64,000 nt of DNA from Ricordea florida (taxonomy: Eukaryota > Cnidaria > Anthozoa > Corallimorpharia > Ricordeidae), in assembly GCA_949710005.1 (NCBI GenBank), contig OX453273.1, positions 47,833,481-47,897,480 on the forward strand, read 5' to 3'. Below are positions 22,101 through 30,171 of the stretch, one piece after another (position 1 is the stretch's first letter; each line of letters opens with the position of its first letter). The notes below the pieces were generated by a model that was not told the DNA's origin, searched no databases, and saw only the letters and a program-made list of their open reading frames with translations. The translations under genes were made by a program, and so were the position numbers.

Positions 22101-23019
22101 AACCAAGGTACACAGAGGGATCAAGTTCGAGGAGTCGGAATGGCTGAGGTCCTACATTGACTTGAACAATAGTTTGAGAGCCAGGGCTGAGAATGATTTC
22201 GAAAAGGACTTCTTCAAGTTGATGAACAACTCAGTGTTTGGCAAGACCATGGAGAACATTAGGAAGAGGGTGGATATTCAGTTGGTCACTGAGGAGAAGA
22301 AAGCGCGTAAGTTGATTGTGAAGCCAAACTTCCATCATAGGAACATCTTTTGCGAGGATCTGACCGTCTTCCATATGAAGAGAACGAAATTGCTCTTTGA
22401 TAAGCCCATTTACTTGGGGCTGTCCATTCTGGATCTGAGCAAGACTGTCATGTACGATTTTCATTACAGGTACATAAAGCCTAAGTATGGGGAGAAGGCC
22501 AAATTGCTTTTCACAGACACGGATTCCTTAGCTTATGTGATAGAGACTGAGGACTTTTACAGGGACATCAGTCCAGATGTGAGGGCTAAATTTGACACCA
22601 GCAACTACCCCACGGAGCATCCATCCGGGATTGAGACCGGAGTGAACAAAAAGGTCGGAGGGATGTTCAAAGACGAGGCTGGTGGTGAACAGATCACGGA
22701 ATTTGTGGGTCTGAGGGCCAAACTGTATGCTTTCAAGACGGATAAGGAGAAGGAAGTCAAGAAGTGTAAGGGGGTTAACAAGGCAGTGGTTAGCAAAAGC
22801 ATAAGTTTCCAGGATTACAAGACTTGTCTTTTCAGTGGCCAATCCCAGAGACGGAAGATGAACACCATAAGGAGTCATAGCCATGACATTTACACTGAAA
22901 CCATTAACAAGATAGCATTATCACGCGAGGACGATAAACGTGTGATAATGGACGACGGGGTAAACACGTATGCACATGGTCACTTCAGAACACTGGAAGG
23001 TGGTGATTTGGTGTCTTGA
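19135..23019 (+). CDS. Protein-primed family B DNA polymerase, element B
   Basis: The intact 1294-aa enzyme would replicate the linear element from a terminal protein. The first ~75 residues hold two tandem Rho_N/SAP-like helical modules (LTVKDLRSIAKRAGV; LTVKILRTMAKKSGV). Then come a C2H2-like finger (~420-445), Exo I YADFECF (~483), an endonuclease-VII-like zinc module HCHICE...DHCHFTGKYRGAAH (~582-610), Exo II NLSGYDSHLF (~632), Exo III YLKTDVILLADVF (~792), motif A DANGLYGYAM (~895), motif B NNSVFGKTMENIR (~1031) and motif C FTDTDSL (~1126). The cysteine-rich insert of A and C is absent. The second ATG (19144, MENL) matches the start of D's PolB and may be the true start. It overlaps the integrase gene by 40 nt, tail to tail. 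Confidence 0.93.
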   Translation: MDAMENLTVKDLRSIAKRAGVSVRGFRKAEMLTALSDIQPENLTVKILRTMAKKSGVRGSGSMRKEALINAIGAPRLVEANVPVPGPVRPIRTRPARASYGRAVAAARREIIQTTDWIRSNVRDPNRRAITRRLRRAAAAVRREPEFFVPERHETALRAFLRTYIVKGRSGYDPITFLGKVRTPFYVLMLRLRKPFKLKCILSCGFARRNGQDNRVIERSQGHFHSLMETVTASTDTLALFDSMKAKLVELVQKYENEHSGWVFESVIDFRIHLNPFQPFSGSSYIKLPPKLAAKKAIINVKNEDQECFKWAVTSAVFPVEVHPERVNKEMRENSEKLDWSGIDFPVAALSTTQINRFERQNPYGINILGYENGEPTLIRRSKKSGGTKINLLLISNEETNHYCWIKNMSRLIEYNKKEHARFYCDNCLNSFNCQKSLDDHMEYCLNNESVKVQMPMEEDGSPKYITFTNHRRKMQVPFVIYADFECFTEKLDTCLPDDRDSFTNQYQKHKPSGFCYLIKCFDDGIFESKLVMRTANSPEDDIPQMFQESLEEDIKKIYDQFKSERKLVMKNSDHRKHGKATHCHICEGELGNDKVVDHCHFTGKYRGAAHKKCNLEFSTPKFFPVIFHNLSGYDSHLFIKKMGVSEGKIDCIPLNDEKYISFTKEIVVEKFMRKEDDGKEKEVQIKRTIRFVDSFRFMASGLARLADNLPRESLANLSRYYEGANFDLLARKGVFPYDWFDGFDKLQVSSLPPKDDFYSVLYDTDITDDDYQHAGNVWETFGMRSFRDYHDLYLKTDVILLADVFENFRGVCMKNYGLDPAWHYTAPGLAWDATLKITKVELELLRDPDMLIMVENGIRGGISTISTRHGKANNRYMKNYNPRLPTKFITYLDANGLYGYAMTKALPTHGFEWMSDQELTDWRNHPCILEVDLEYPLELHDLHNDYPLAPERLDVDGVVKLVPNLRAKKKYILHHEALKQYLSLGLKLTKVHRGIKFEESEWLRSYIDLNNSLRARAENDFEKDFFKLMNNSVFGKTMENIRKRVDIQLVTEEKKARKLIVKPNFHHRNIFCEDLTVFHMKRTKLLFDKPIYLGLSILDLSKTVMYDFHYRYIKPKYGEKAKLLFTDTDSLAYVIETEDFYRDISPDVRAKFDTSNYPTEHPSGIETGVNKKVGGMFKDEAGGEQITEFVGLRAKLYAFKTDKEKEVKKCKGVNKAVVSKSISFQDYKTCLFSGQSQRRKMNTIRSHSHDIYTETINKIALSREDDKRVIMDDGVNTYAHGHFRTLEGGDLVS

Positions 23020-23969
23020 GGTACAAATTGAAGCTCTTCGCGAACGAATCCTCGTTTTGGACCACCACTCAAATAATACAAGACTGGTTGACCTGGTTCG
23101 ATTATGGTTCGAGCCAAATCATAGACTTCAAGACTCCATATGGGATCAGTAGCCCTTCGTTTGTCCCCACCTTCATCTTCGCCGGGGGCATAAAGATACC
23201 TGACTTGAACATCTGGAGGTAACCTCTTCTCATTCAACCCCACAGGTCGCTTGTAGTCTGGAGTTTTGGTGTCAATCGAGTCCATTTTCAAAGCTTCGTC
23301 AGGCTCTTTTCCAGTAATACGGGTGGTCTCACTGTTGAGGGTTTTCATGATGGCGGGCAGTCTGTTCACCCAAACCGTGGATCGGGTATCACTAATCATC
23401 TCTTGAGCGTATTGATGGCTGAATAGCTTCTCACCGAGAGTCCTGTTGGCCCTCTCCACAAAAGCTTGAGCTCTATGATTCCCAGCTTCACTACGCTGGA
23501 TTGTGACTTAATGCTTTTTCATAAGAGTTGTTACGTCACCCTTGAATTCTGTTCCCGGATCCACCATTAATGTTTGTGGCCACTTCAACTTACGGGAATA
23601 AATCCGTTGAAAGGCATTGGCAACTTCACCACTCTCCTTTGAGGTCAATGGTTCGGCATCCTTGTATCTTGACGCGATATCAATCACGACTAAGGCATAG
23701 CGGTATGTTTTTCTTCTCACTGTATCGTGAGGAAGAAACAACAAGTCCGCCTGATGAATCTGGTTAGGCTTATTCACACTCCAATGTGGCCTGGGTATAT
23801 ACTTGGGGGCTGGGAGGTAAATTTGCCACAAGGCTTGCTTCTTCAACCACTCTTTGGCGATCTTTTCACTAACTTTGGCTGCTTTGGCCAATTTGGGTAT
23901 GGCTGAGTATCCTTTCCAGTATCCATCAGTGGAGTAATATAATCGTTTTAAAACGTTAGCATCAGTCAT
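22980..23969 (-). pseudogene. Integrase of element B, single nonsense codon
   Basis: One continuous frame equals the 329-332 aa integrases of A and D but is split by an in-frame TAA (TTA at 23508-23510), where relatives read HNVKIQRSEAGNH. The N-terminal part (153 aa) has HQADLLFLP and MVDPGTEF. The C-terminal part resumes at once and carries the catalytic Glu in AFVERANRTLG plus the terminal beta-rich domain. With the third catalytic residue beyond the stop, no active enzyme is expected without readthrough. No indel is present, so decay appears recent. The gene diverges from the capsid gene by 27 bp. Confidence 0.85.
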
Positions 23970-23996
23970 TTACAAACAAGAATACAAGCATTTTAA

Positions 23997-25232
23997 ATGG
24001 CTTCTATACCAAGCATTCTTGATACCAATCGTGTTCCAAGGACTCGCGAAGGGTTGAAGGCTATGACGTCATTAAATAGGGTCACACTAAACCCATCGTC
24101 AGCCGAACCTGGTGAGACATTATACATTGAAATACCAAGATTGAGTGAAAATCTTGTGATTGTGCCCGGCAGCGTCTACATAACCTTTGATATGGTTGTA
24201 ACCGGGCACAAAGACAACACTCTTGTTAATAATTTGGGAAGGAATCTAATTTCACAGTATAAGGTTCTATTTGGTGGTGAAGTCGTAGAGGATCTTGGTA
24301 GATTTGATTTGTTCAAGACTTACCACGACTTGTTTCTGACCACCGAAGACCGTGAGAATAGATTGAGACAGGGCATATCTGATGTTAACATAAGGAGGAT
24401 TAGGACCAATGCGGGGAACAAAGATACATCAAAAGCAAGGGACAATACTTTAGCTGTGATTCACAACACTAGGTACGCCATTCCATTAGATCACATAATC
24501 CTCAAAGATCATGGCGTATTTTATCCAATAGGATTACCCCATCCACTTAGATTTGAATTGACTTTGGCCAAAGTTTCTGATGTTGTGGTTTATTCAAACC
24601 GTGAAGCACCGCCTGATTATAAATTAATAAACATGGAGATGGAGTACCAGTGCATATCAAGCAGTTCTTTGGCAAGTCAGGCTGTTACGTCCTACACAAA
24701 TGGGAAAGGGTTCACGTATGAAAAGGTACTTCTTCACAAAACCTTCACAATCTCTGAGGCGAATGATTCTGTGATAAATCAGCATGTCAATGTGCCGAGG
24801 AGATCCATGACTGGTATACTATGTCTTTTCACCGCCCCTCATGCAGAAGGCCTCAGGGACTCTGAGATTTTTGCAAACCCAAAGATCACGTCAGTCAAGA
24901 TTGACATAGATGGAGTGCCCAACCAAGTTTATTTGAAAGGTATGATGGCGACTGATTTGTGGCAATCCATCATTAAGCGAGTTGGCCTTAGTGATTCAAT
25001 CGATGAAGCCGATTTCTATACAGATAAGTTTGCTTTGTGGATTGACCTGAGGACTTATCCAGACAACGACATCCATGGAAGTGGTTTGTACATTCACGCT
25101 ACTCGTGATGGGGTGACGTTGGAAATTAAGAGAGAAAAGGTAGGCACTAGAGTTCTTACGTGTCACATGTTTGTTATTGCTGACGCTGTCATGAGCATTG
25201 TTAATGGTGGCCTAAAGGAGATTAGATATTAA
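23997..25232 (+). CDS. Major capsid protein (double jelly-roll type), element B
   Basis: This 411-aa protein follows integrase and precedes the packaging ATPase, the usual place of the Polinton capsid gene. Residues ~45-105 (ENLVIVPGSVYITFDMVV...DNTLVNNLGRNLISQYKVLFGGE) resemble the first jelly-roll of Polinton/adintovirus capsid proteins. Residues ~165-215 (IPLDHIILKDHGVFYPIGLP...FELTLAKVSDVVVYS) resemble the second. It is conserved with the C and D proteins along its length. No signal peptide or membrane segment is seen. The PPTQTSI motif that I recall from other metazoan Polinton capsid proteins is absent, so a divergent capsid clade is likely. The fold is inferred; a structure prediction would settle it. 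Confidence 0.75.
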   Translation: MASIPSILDTNRVPRTREGLKAMTSLNRVTLNPSSAEPGETLYIEIPRLSENLVIVPGSVYITFDMVVTGHKDNTLVNNLGRNLISQYKVLFGGEVVEDLGRFDLFKTYHDLFLTTEDRENRLRQGISDVNIRRIRTNAGNKDTSKARDNTLAVIHNTRYAIPLDHIILKDHGVFYPIGLPHPLRFELTLAKVSDVVVYSNREAPPDYKLINMEMEYQCISSSSLASQAVTSYTNGKGFTYEKVLLHKTFTISEANDSVINQHVNVPRRSMTGILCLFTAPHAEGLRDSEIFANPKITSVKIDIDGVPNQVYLKGMMATDLWQSIIKRVGLSDSIDEADFYTDKFALWIDLRTYPDNDIHGSGLYIHATRDGVTLEIKREKVGTRVLTCHMFVIADAVMSIVNGGLKEIRY

Positions 25233-25307
25233 GCCGCTGTATGGTTTTCTTCTCACGGTGTCATGAGAAGAAACATCAATCTAAAGGGGTTAATGTAGTG
25301 AGTAACG

Positions 25308-25943
25308 ATGAACGAACTCAAAGATTTGATTCCATTCAATTGCATCATCACTGGTCCCACGAATTGTGGGAAGACCCAATACATAGTGGAACAGCTTCGA
25401 GGTCACTATAGGCAAGTGTTTGATTATATTGTGTTGATTTGTCCAACATATGCCCATAACAAGACTTATAGAGGCTTTGCCAAGGGGGACAAACGATTCT
25501 TTGTACTGTCGCCAGATGCCAGTGATCATGACGAAATCAACAATTTGTTGATGGACTGTGAATCGTTCTTCTCGGGTACCAATACGCTCCTAATATTGGA
25601 CGACTGTGCCGTTTCCAAGGATCTGAAGAATAGGTCCAACAAATTCATCGGCTTGGCCTTCTCTGGGAGACATGTAGGGATATCAGTCTGGGTTCTCACT
25701 CAGCAACTGACATCCATAGCCAAACCATTCCGTGAAAATGTAGCTTGTGTGGTCTCATTCCACAATCCATCTCAAACGGCGATGAAGATGCTTTTCGAGG
25801 AGTACGGCGGGGACCTGGATGCTGAAACGTGGAAGAAACTCAAGAAGCATCTTATGAATGAAAAGTATGCCAGGCTATGCTTCTCCCTTAGACATCCATT
25901 CCAAAATTATTTAGAGATACCGGCCCTGACGGCACAACCATGA
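25308..25943 (+). CDS. DNA-packaging ATPase (FtsK/HerA, A32-like), element B
   Basis: The 211-aa P-loop ATPase has Walker A GPTNCGKT at residues 16-23, Walker B LLILDD at 94-99 and a sensor-type VLTQQLTSI around 129-137. This layout is that of poxvirus A32-like and Polinton packaging ATPases, which pump genomic DNA into the preformed shell. It is followed directly by the 189-aa gene with an ATGA overlap, which suggests translational coupling. Copies in C and D are about 70% or more identical by eye. Confidence 0.88.
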   Translation: MNELKDLIPFNCIITGPTNCGKTQYIVEQLRGHYRQVFDYIVLICPTYAHNKTYRGFAKGDKRFFVLSPDASDHDEINNLLMDCESFFSGTNTLLILDDCAVSKDLKNRSNKFIGLAFSGRHVGISVWVLTQQLTSIAKPFRENVACVVSFHNPSQTAMKMLFEEYGGDLDAETWKKLKKHLMNEKYARLCFSLRHPFQNYLEIPALTAQP

Positions 25944-26509
25944 CAACTCCCGAAGAAATCATGAATGGCGAAACTGTAGTGGCGGAACAATCGTCACCAA
26001 CCATTAACGTTGATGATGTGAAAGCTAAAAGAGAAGAGCTGGCAATACTAGCTTCTCTAGGCTCTAGCAAGGAGTATCTTGGCGTTCAGATGGCTCTAGG
26101 TGATGTCCACAGATTGTCGGATAAGGATGTCGAGAAGTACTACAAGAGGTACAAGATGGTGTCTGGGAAGAATGTGGCTGAAGGACTAGTTGATCCTCCT
26201 TTACATCTATTGGCCAGACTAGTCAACTGCTCTCTTAGTAGTTACGGCAGAATAGATGAGCCAGATGCTTTGGTAGAGGATTGGAAGAACAATCAGTTGA
26301 TCAAGCAGTCGCTGTCAGAATATTCTGGTTCAATAGTAGTACACGGTGGTGCGATTGTTACGTTATTGATAATAGCCATTACCGCTCTCAAGCATTTCAG
26401 ACTAGATGAGCCTAGCCCTCCCACTAGATTGTATGACATGGCCAACACGGATGAAGATTGGGGAGCTGGGCAAGTTTTAGGGGATGAGGGCGTCGACACT
26501 ATTCGGTGA
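25940..26509 (+). CDS. Conserved Polinton protein, 189 aa (family of 180-189 aa proteins)
   Basis: The start overlaps the ATPase stop (ATGA). An acidic N-terminus is followed by a conserved core, EELAILASLGSSKEYLGVQM..GDVHRLSDKDVEKYYKRY, shared with the proteins at 39872 and 56310. Next come a variable helical segment and a hydrophobic stretch near residues 130-150 (VVHGGAIVTLLIIAITAL) that may be a membrane anchor. I do not recognise the family. Always following the packaging ATPase, it may act in packaging or assembly, but that is inference from position only. Confidence 0.75.
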   Translation: MTTPEEIMNGETVVAEQSSPTINVDDVKAKREELAILASLGSSKEYLGVQMALGDVHRLSDKDVEKYYKRYKMVSGKNVAEGLVDPPLHLLARLVNCSLSSYGRIDEPDALVEDWKNNQLIKQSLSEYSGSIVVHGGAIVTLLIIAITALKHFRLDEPSPPTRLYDMANTDEDWGAGQVLGDEGVDTIR

Positions 26510-26571
26510 AAAAATTGAAATTGGAAGTGGAAGGGGTCGGTGTGAGGACATACTCGAAAGAGATCGAAAAC

Positions 26572-27381
26572 ATGTCTCAGAGAACAAACTCAACTTCCTC
26601 AAATGGTTCAATGACGTCACTGAAAACTCTTTTTGTACCCATCGACGTGGATGACTTCAATTTGGACGATATTGAGATAGAAGCTCCAGTAAAGAAAGGC
26701 AACTACTCATTTTCGAGACTTATTGTTCGGGATGGCGATGGTGAAGCCTTCAATCTAGCTTTCCAATTGGCTGACCAAAACATATTTGGCCTCAAATGGA
26801 ACAATGGTCCTGAGAACAAAAAGCCCAAGTCTGGTATCAAATTCACCTATTTGCTGCGCGACGATGAAACTCGATCCAGGTTTGACACCATCATAGACAA
26901 AGTAGCTAAAGCCATTGAGAGATTCTACGCTGATGAGGCCATTCGCAAGAACATGCCCAAATTGAGTAAAATTCAGCTCGACACTATGAAGAAAGGGGAC
27001 ACAATTGATTTGATCAAACCATCGTATACCACAAATGAAAACGGCAATACATGTGTATACCCTGAATTCAACACAAGTGGAAGTGGTCCCAACTTGAAAA
27101 ACTACACATCATTCAGAGGTCGAAAGAAGAGTGACCGGTGGATTGATTACATTCCGAACGATGCAGATGATGATAGTACAAGGGCATGTGCAACAGTCTC
27201 ATTGAGGATCAAAGGAATAACATTTGGTGCGTGTGGGACTGGGATGAGCTGTATGGCCAATGTGAAGTATGTGGTCCAAGCCATTAAACTAAGAAAGCCT
27301 ATGGAAGAAGTAAAGGTCGAAGAGGACGATGTTTTCGCAGACATGTCTGACGAAGAAGACTCTGAGGAAAATGATGAGTAG
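26572..27381 (+). CDS. Possible ssDNA-binding protein with acidic tail (element B only)
   Basis: I chose the ATG at 26572 (269 aa) over an upstream GTG. After a Ser-rich N-terminus the protein has alternating beta-type segments (YSFSRLIVRDGDGEAFNLAF; ACATVSLRIKGITFGACGTG) and ends with a very acidic tail (VFADMSDEEDSEENDE). A beta-rich core with a C-terminal acidic tail is the layout of phage and NCLDV single-strand-binding proteins such as gp2.5 or DUF2738-like proteins. It has no counterpart in element C. The assignment is tentative, based on layout and a weak resemblance of the last beta region. Confidence 0.4.
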   Translation: MSQRTNSTSSNGSMTSLKTLFVPIDVDDFNLDDIEIEAPVKKGNYSFSRLIVRDGDGEAFNLAFQLADQNIFGLKWNNGPENKKPKSGIKFTYLLRDDETRSRFDTIIDKVAKAIERFYADEAIRKNMPKLSKIQLDTMKKGDTIDLIKPSYTTNENGNTCVYPEFNTSGSGPNLKNYTSFRGRKKSDRWIDYIPNDADDDSTRACATVSLRIKGITFGACGTGMSCMANVKYVVQAIKLRKPMEEVKVEEDDVFADMSDEEDSEENDE

Positions 27382-27496
27382 GAATGGTGGCAACAAAGGG
27401 TAAGAAGAAATAAGGTTTGGGTGGGATCTGACAGTTTCCTAGTATGCAACTTACTAGGAGACTTAAAGCTTACGGTAGATTAACTCACAACAACAA

Positions 27497-27904
27497 ATGT
27501 CTGAAGAAACAAGTCAGGTTGAGCAAATCACTAGAGAACCTTCTGTCAAAACCAAGGTCAAAGACCCCAAGCGAGTTCAGGCTGGTAAAACGTTATCGGA
27601 AAAGAACAAGAGAGCCAGAGAGGCTTTGAAACGTGAAGAGGAAAGGGAGAAGAAAGAGAGTGAAAAGGAAGAGGATAAGGGTAGTTCTGGTGGTGGGAGA
27701 GGTGGTTGGATGCCGTCCCAAACTATCTTTTTAGCCATAGGTGCAATTGGCCTCGCCGCCTATAGCCTATGGACCAACTATCGAGACAGGATACCTGACT
27801 TGCATTTTCCACCCATTACATTGAAATCGCAGCCCAAAGTCACAGAAAGTCCGCCCGTGGCCAACAAAGCAGAGGAAACCGATTTAAAAGATGATGTGTT
27901 ATGA
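27497..27904 (+). CDS. Charged membrane-anchored protein, 135 aa
   Basis: The N-terminal half is highly charged, with a conserved motif KDPKRVQAGKTLSEKNKRAREAL and Lys/Glu-rich repeats up to residue ~60. A Gly-rich hinge leads into one hydrophobic helix (QTIFLAIGAIGLAAYSLW, ~75-92) and a Pro-rich tail. The 163-aa protein of C (40471) shares the VEQITR start and the DPK(K/R)V.AGK.L motif and topology. I recognise the family only as a recurrent Polinton companion. A basic DNA-facing segment tied to a membrane helix is possible but untested. Confidence 0.75.
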   Translation: MSEETSQVEQITREPSVKTKVKDPKRVQAGKTLSEKNKRAREALKREEEREKKESEKEEDKGSSGGGRGGWMPSQTIFLAIGAIGLAAYSLWTNYRDRIPDLHFPPITLKSQPKVTESPPVANKAEETDLKDDVL

Positions 27905-27910
27905 TTCAAA

Positions 27911-28132
27911 ATGGTGGAGAATAAGCTCGTAAAGACAGTTACTGGCTCTGCAGTGCTCGTTGGTTTGTCGGCTGGGATGGGCTGGCTTGCCAAAAAGATT
28001 CTCAAGGAATCATTCATCGGTGACCCATCGACCAGTATCATGAACTATGCCAAATGGGTAGGCGTGCTCACTATAGCTATGTATGGCAAAACCTATTTAG
28101 AGGATCAGAAGATACTACCCACAAGTGTTTGA
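27911..28132 (+). CDS. Small two-helix membrane protein, 73 aa
   Basis: Six bases after the previous stop, this short gene encodes two hydrophobic helices (AVLVGLSAGMGWLAKKIL and WVGVLTIAMYGKTYL) separated by a conserved loop, KESFIGDPS.SI.NYAK. The 72-aa protein at 41004 in element C is about 60% identical and equally placed, which supports a real gene. Function is unknown; a virion membrane or membrane-remodelling role is inference. Confidence 0.8.
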   Translation: MVENKLVKTVTGSAVLVGLSAGMGWLAKKILKESFIGDPSTSIMNYAKWVGVLTIAMYGKTYLEDQKILPTSV

Positions 28133-28134
28133 AC

Positions 28135-28539
28135 ATGCCTTTGAGTTTCACTGAAGCAATTAAAGATGCTCAAACTGATTACATTATTGATCTTATGAGA
28201 CACATAAGACAATCATACGTTAATGCTTTACACGAAACTGAGTATCTCTCTGTTGCGAGAAATTCAGAGGTTGAAATCGACCCCATGCCTAGTAACAGAG
28301 AGCTTATCAAATGGTACCTCAAACTTGGAAATAGACAATTTCATTATGCCAAGGAGCCTAGACTGGCAAGCTATCTTTTGAGAGATATGGATAAGGATCT
28401 TGATGAGACCAACAAAAAGGCTACAGAAAAACCACCGAGCTGGCCCAAAGAACAACCACGACGAGGCCTACACCCATTTACGTTTGGAGTGTTGACACTG
28501 ATCGCATTATACATAAGCTTGAAATTGTTTAAGAAGTAG
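28135..28539 (+). CDS. Unknown protein with C-terminal membrane helix, 134 aa (element B only)
   Basis: I chose the ATG at 28135, directly after the preceding stop; an upstream ATG at 28054 lies inside that gene in another frame. The soluble part is helical (SFTEAIKDAQTDYIIDLMRH; ELIKWYLKLGNRQFHYA). A basic Pro-rich linker then precedes a terminal hydrophobic helix (FGVLTLIALYISLKLF). There is no counterpart in C or D. It is supported by tight operon-like packing and coding-like composition. Confidence 0.65.
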   Translation: MPLSFTEAIKDAQTDYIIDLMRHIRQSYVNALHETEYLSVARNSEVEIDPMPSNRELIKWYLKLGNRQFHYAKEPRLASYLLRDMDKDLDETNKKATEKPPSWPKEQPRRGLHPFTFGVLTLIALYISLKLFKK

Positions 28540-28555
28540 GACAACAAATGGATAA

Positions 28556-28960
28556 ATGGCGACTATAGCAATCATGCTTGGAGGGGCAGTCCTCAATGCA
28601 ACAGCCTTCATTGGTGGAAACTATTTAGCAAAGGTCATTAGCGGCTCGTCTTCGACCGATCTCCAACTTGAAAGAGAGAGGCATGACAAAGCCATGGAGA
28701 AGTACCAGAAAGACTATGCTGCTTATCAAGAGAGACGAATGGCTTATATTGACTTTGAGAACCGTAGGAAGGGTGACGAGAACCAAGCATCTGAGAACAT
28801 ATCAAAGACGGATGAAGCGCTAAGATTGTACAACCAAATGGGCAATCCCCCCAAATTCTCAGACTATTACCGACCCAATTCAGATCAAAAGACTGGAGAA
28901 ATGGTTTATGTTTCTGTTGGGATGTTAGCCTTGGGATACATTGCCAGCAAATGGATATAA
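28556..28960 (+). CDS. Conserved Polinton protein with hydrophobic ends, 134 aa
   Basis: It starts MATIAIMLGGAVLNATAFIG, a glycine/alanine-rich hydrophobic N-terminus. A charged coiled-coil-like middle follows (RERHDKAMEKYQKDYAAYQ), then a conserved PPKFSDYYRP motif and a C-terminal hydrophobic helix (YVSVGMLALGYIASKWI). The 140-aa protein at 41225 in C is a clear homologue in the same relative place. Both ends could insert in a membrane, with the coiled coil between. Function is unknown. Confidence 0.8.
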   Translation: MATIAIMLGGAVLNATAFIGGNYLAKVISGSSSTDLQLERERHDKAMEKYQKDYAAYQERRMAYIDFENRRKGDENQASENISKTDEALRLYNQMGNPPKFSDYYRPNSDQKTGEMVYVSVGMLALGYIASKWI

Positions 28961-29196
28961 TGACAATCCATGAATATGTTCGTTTGATAGGATTCAGAGC
29001 TGAGGAATTGAAGATGGGCAGTAAACCAGTGATAGACTGGCCATTTGATTTCAACCCTATAGCCATTGCCAAGAGTGAACTCAAACAACGCGTTTTGCCC
29101 CTTGCTATAATTAGAAAGATCCCGGACTGTAACTCAAAGACTGGTTTCCGCGACGAGATATGGAACCCAAACGACATGCATATACGAGACTTTTGA
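28960..29196 (+). CDS. RPB6/omega-like RNA polymerase subunit, 78 aa
   Basis: The ATG at 28960 overlaps the previous stop (TAATG); an ATG at 28951 adds three residues. The sequence follows the RPB6/RpoK/omega signature nearly throughout: a start like T..EY.RLIGFRAEEL, a Gly-x-x-Pro turn (MGSKPVI), the (D/N)PIAIAKSEL helix and the LPLAIIRKIPD strand, then a short acidic C-terminus with a Trp. Cellular and NCLDV RPB6 proteins use these segments to clamp the largest RNA polymerase subunit. No other polymerase subunit is visible, so it may bind host RNA polymerase II and redirect it. Elements C and, as far as seen, D lack it. Similarity is judged by eye. Confidence 0.7.
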   Translation: MTIHEYVRLIGFRAEELKMGSKPVIDWPFDFNPIAIAKSELKQRVLPLAIIRKIPDCNSKTGFRDEIWNPNDMHIRDF

Positions 29197-29232
29197 AATC
29201 AATTTAGAAAGCTGCCATATTCAACTTCAAAT

Positions 29233-30171
29233 ATGGCAACTGGTTATGATGATCCCGATTTGGATCCGACTACACTAAATGAGGCAGGTGATGGTGGTGA
29301 TGGGGATGATACACTTTACTTGAGCCCAATCACAAAGACATCCACCACTCGTCTCCCTGATGATGAAGAGGAGGAAACCTCGTTTGGTGGTATTGATGAA
29401 ACTCGGCCCTTATTGATAGAAGAGATGGAAATAGAACAAGATGAAGCCTGGGCCAAGATTAGATCAAGATTCCCCAAAGTTGATCCGTCCAAGTTTACAG
29501 CTGGGCTGGACAAATTCAAACAAGTAGTCGTCAAATTGATGAGAAAAGGATCAAAACCTTACGTGTTATTCAAAGGTGACGATGAATTGAATGACAGATT
29601 GCCGGACACCATCAAAAACAGTCTAGGCCCAAAAGCAGAAGAGGTTGTGGAAGCCAATGATGGTGTGATCGCTGAGAAAAAGGGATTGCTCACCAAAATG
29701 AAGGAGACGCTAAGATTCCATAGGGACAAACCGCTGAAGACCCCAGAGGAAGAAAGTAACATAGAGACTCTGGGAAGGGAAATCGGTGAGCAGGAGGAGG
29801 AGATAGCCAATTTGGAGGGTGAGAACGAGAGAATCCAGGAACGAATGACATTGCGGGATCGTGTGAAGGCCGTCTTCAAGAAATACGGATTCACAGTCTT
29901 CGCTGTCATGAGTGCCGTTGGAGTGGTCATTGGTGTCATAGTCTCCAACCTCTCCAAAGGGCTATCGAAATTGGGCAAGGGCGTTGGTGATGGGTTAAAA
30001 ACTCTTGGGAAGAAACTTGGCGAATTGCTGCCTGGGATGGTGGGCGCTATTGTAAGCTTTCTGTTCAAGACTGCTGGAGAGGTCGTCTCATTCCTGGGGA
30101 AACATGCTTGGCTGTTAATAATGGCAGTTGTGCTTTACTTCATAGAAGAGTTAAAAAGGAAACGTAAATGA
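29233..30171 (+). CDS. Membrane-active structural protein candidate, 312 aa
   Basis: It has three zones: an acidic disordered N-terminus (~1-70), a helical and coiled-coil middle (~70-205; LPDTIKNSLGPKAEEVVEAND, then heptad-rich to IQERMTLRDRVKAVFKKYG), and a C-terminal ~100 residues of three hydrophobic or amphipathic helices (VFAVMSAVGVVIGVIVSNL; GMVGAIVSFLF; AWLLIMAVVLYFIEEL) ending in KRKRK. The 465-aa protein of C (41728) shares the core and tail at high identity. The Gly/Lys-rich amphipathic stretch between helices resembles membrane-lytic virion proteins such as adenoviral pVI in character only. It overlaps the next gene by 4 nt. Confidence 0.78.
   Translation: MATGYDDPDLDPTTLNEAGDGGDGDDTLYLSPITKTSTTRLPDDEEEETSFGGIDETRPLLIEEMEIEQDEAWAKIRSRFPKVDPSKFTAGLDKFKQVVVKLMRKGSKPYVLFKGDDELNDRLPDTIKNSLGPKAEEVVEANDGVIAEKKGLLTKMKETLRFHRDKPLKTPEEESNIETLGREIGEQEEEIANLEGENERIQERMTLRDRVKAVFKKYGFTVFAVMSAVGVVIGVIVSNLSKGLSKLGKGVGDGLKTLGKKLGELLPGMVGAIVSFLFKTAGEVVSFLGKHAWLLIMAVVLYFIEELKRKRK

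Noticed and set aside
26506-26571. Upstream GTG extension of the possible SSB gene
   Set aside because: The ATG at 26572 is preferred in a eukaryotic or viral context; the extension only overlaps the previous gene's end.
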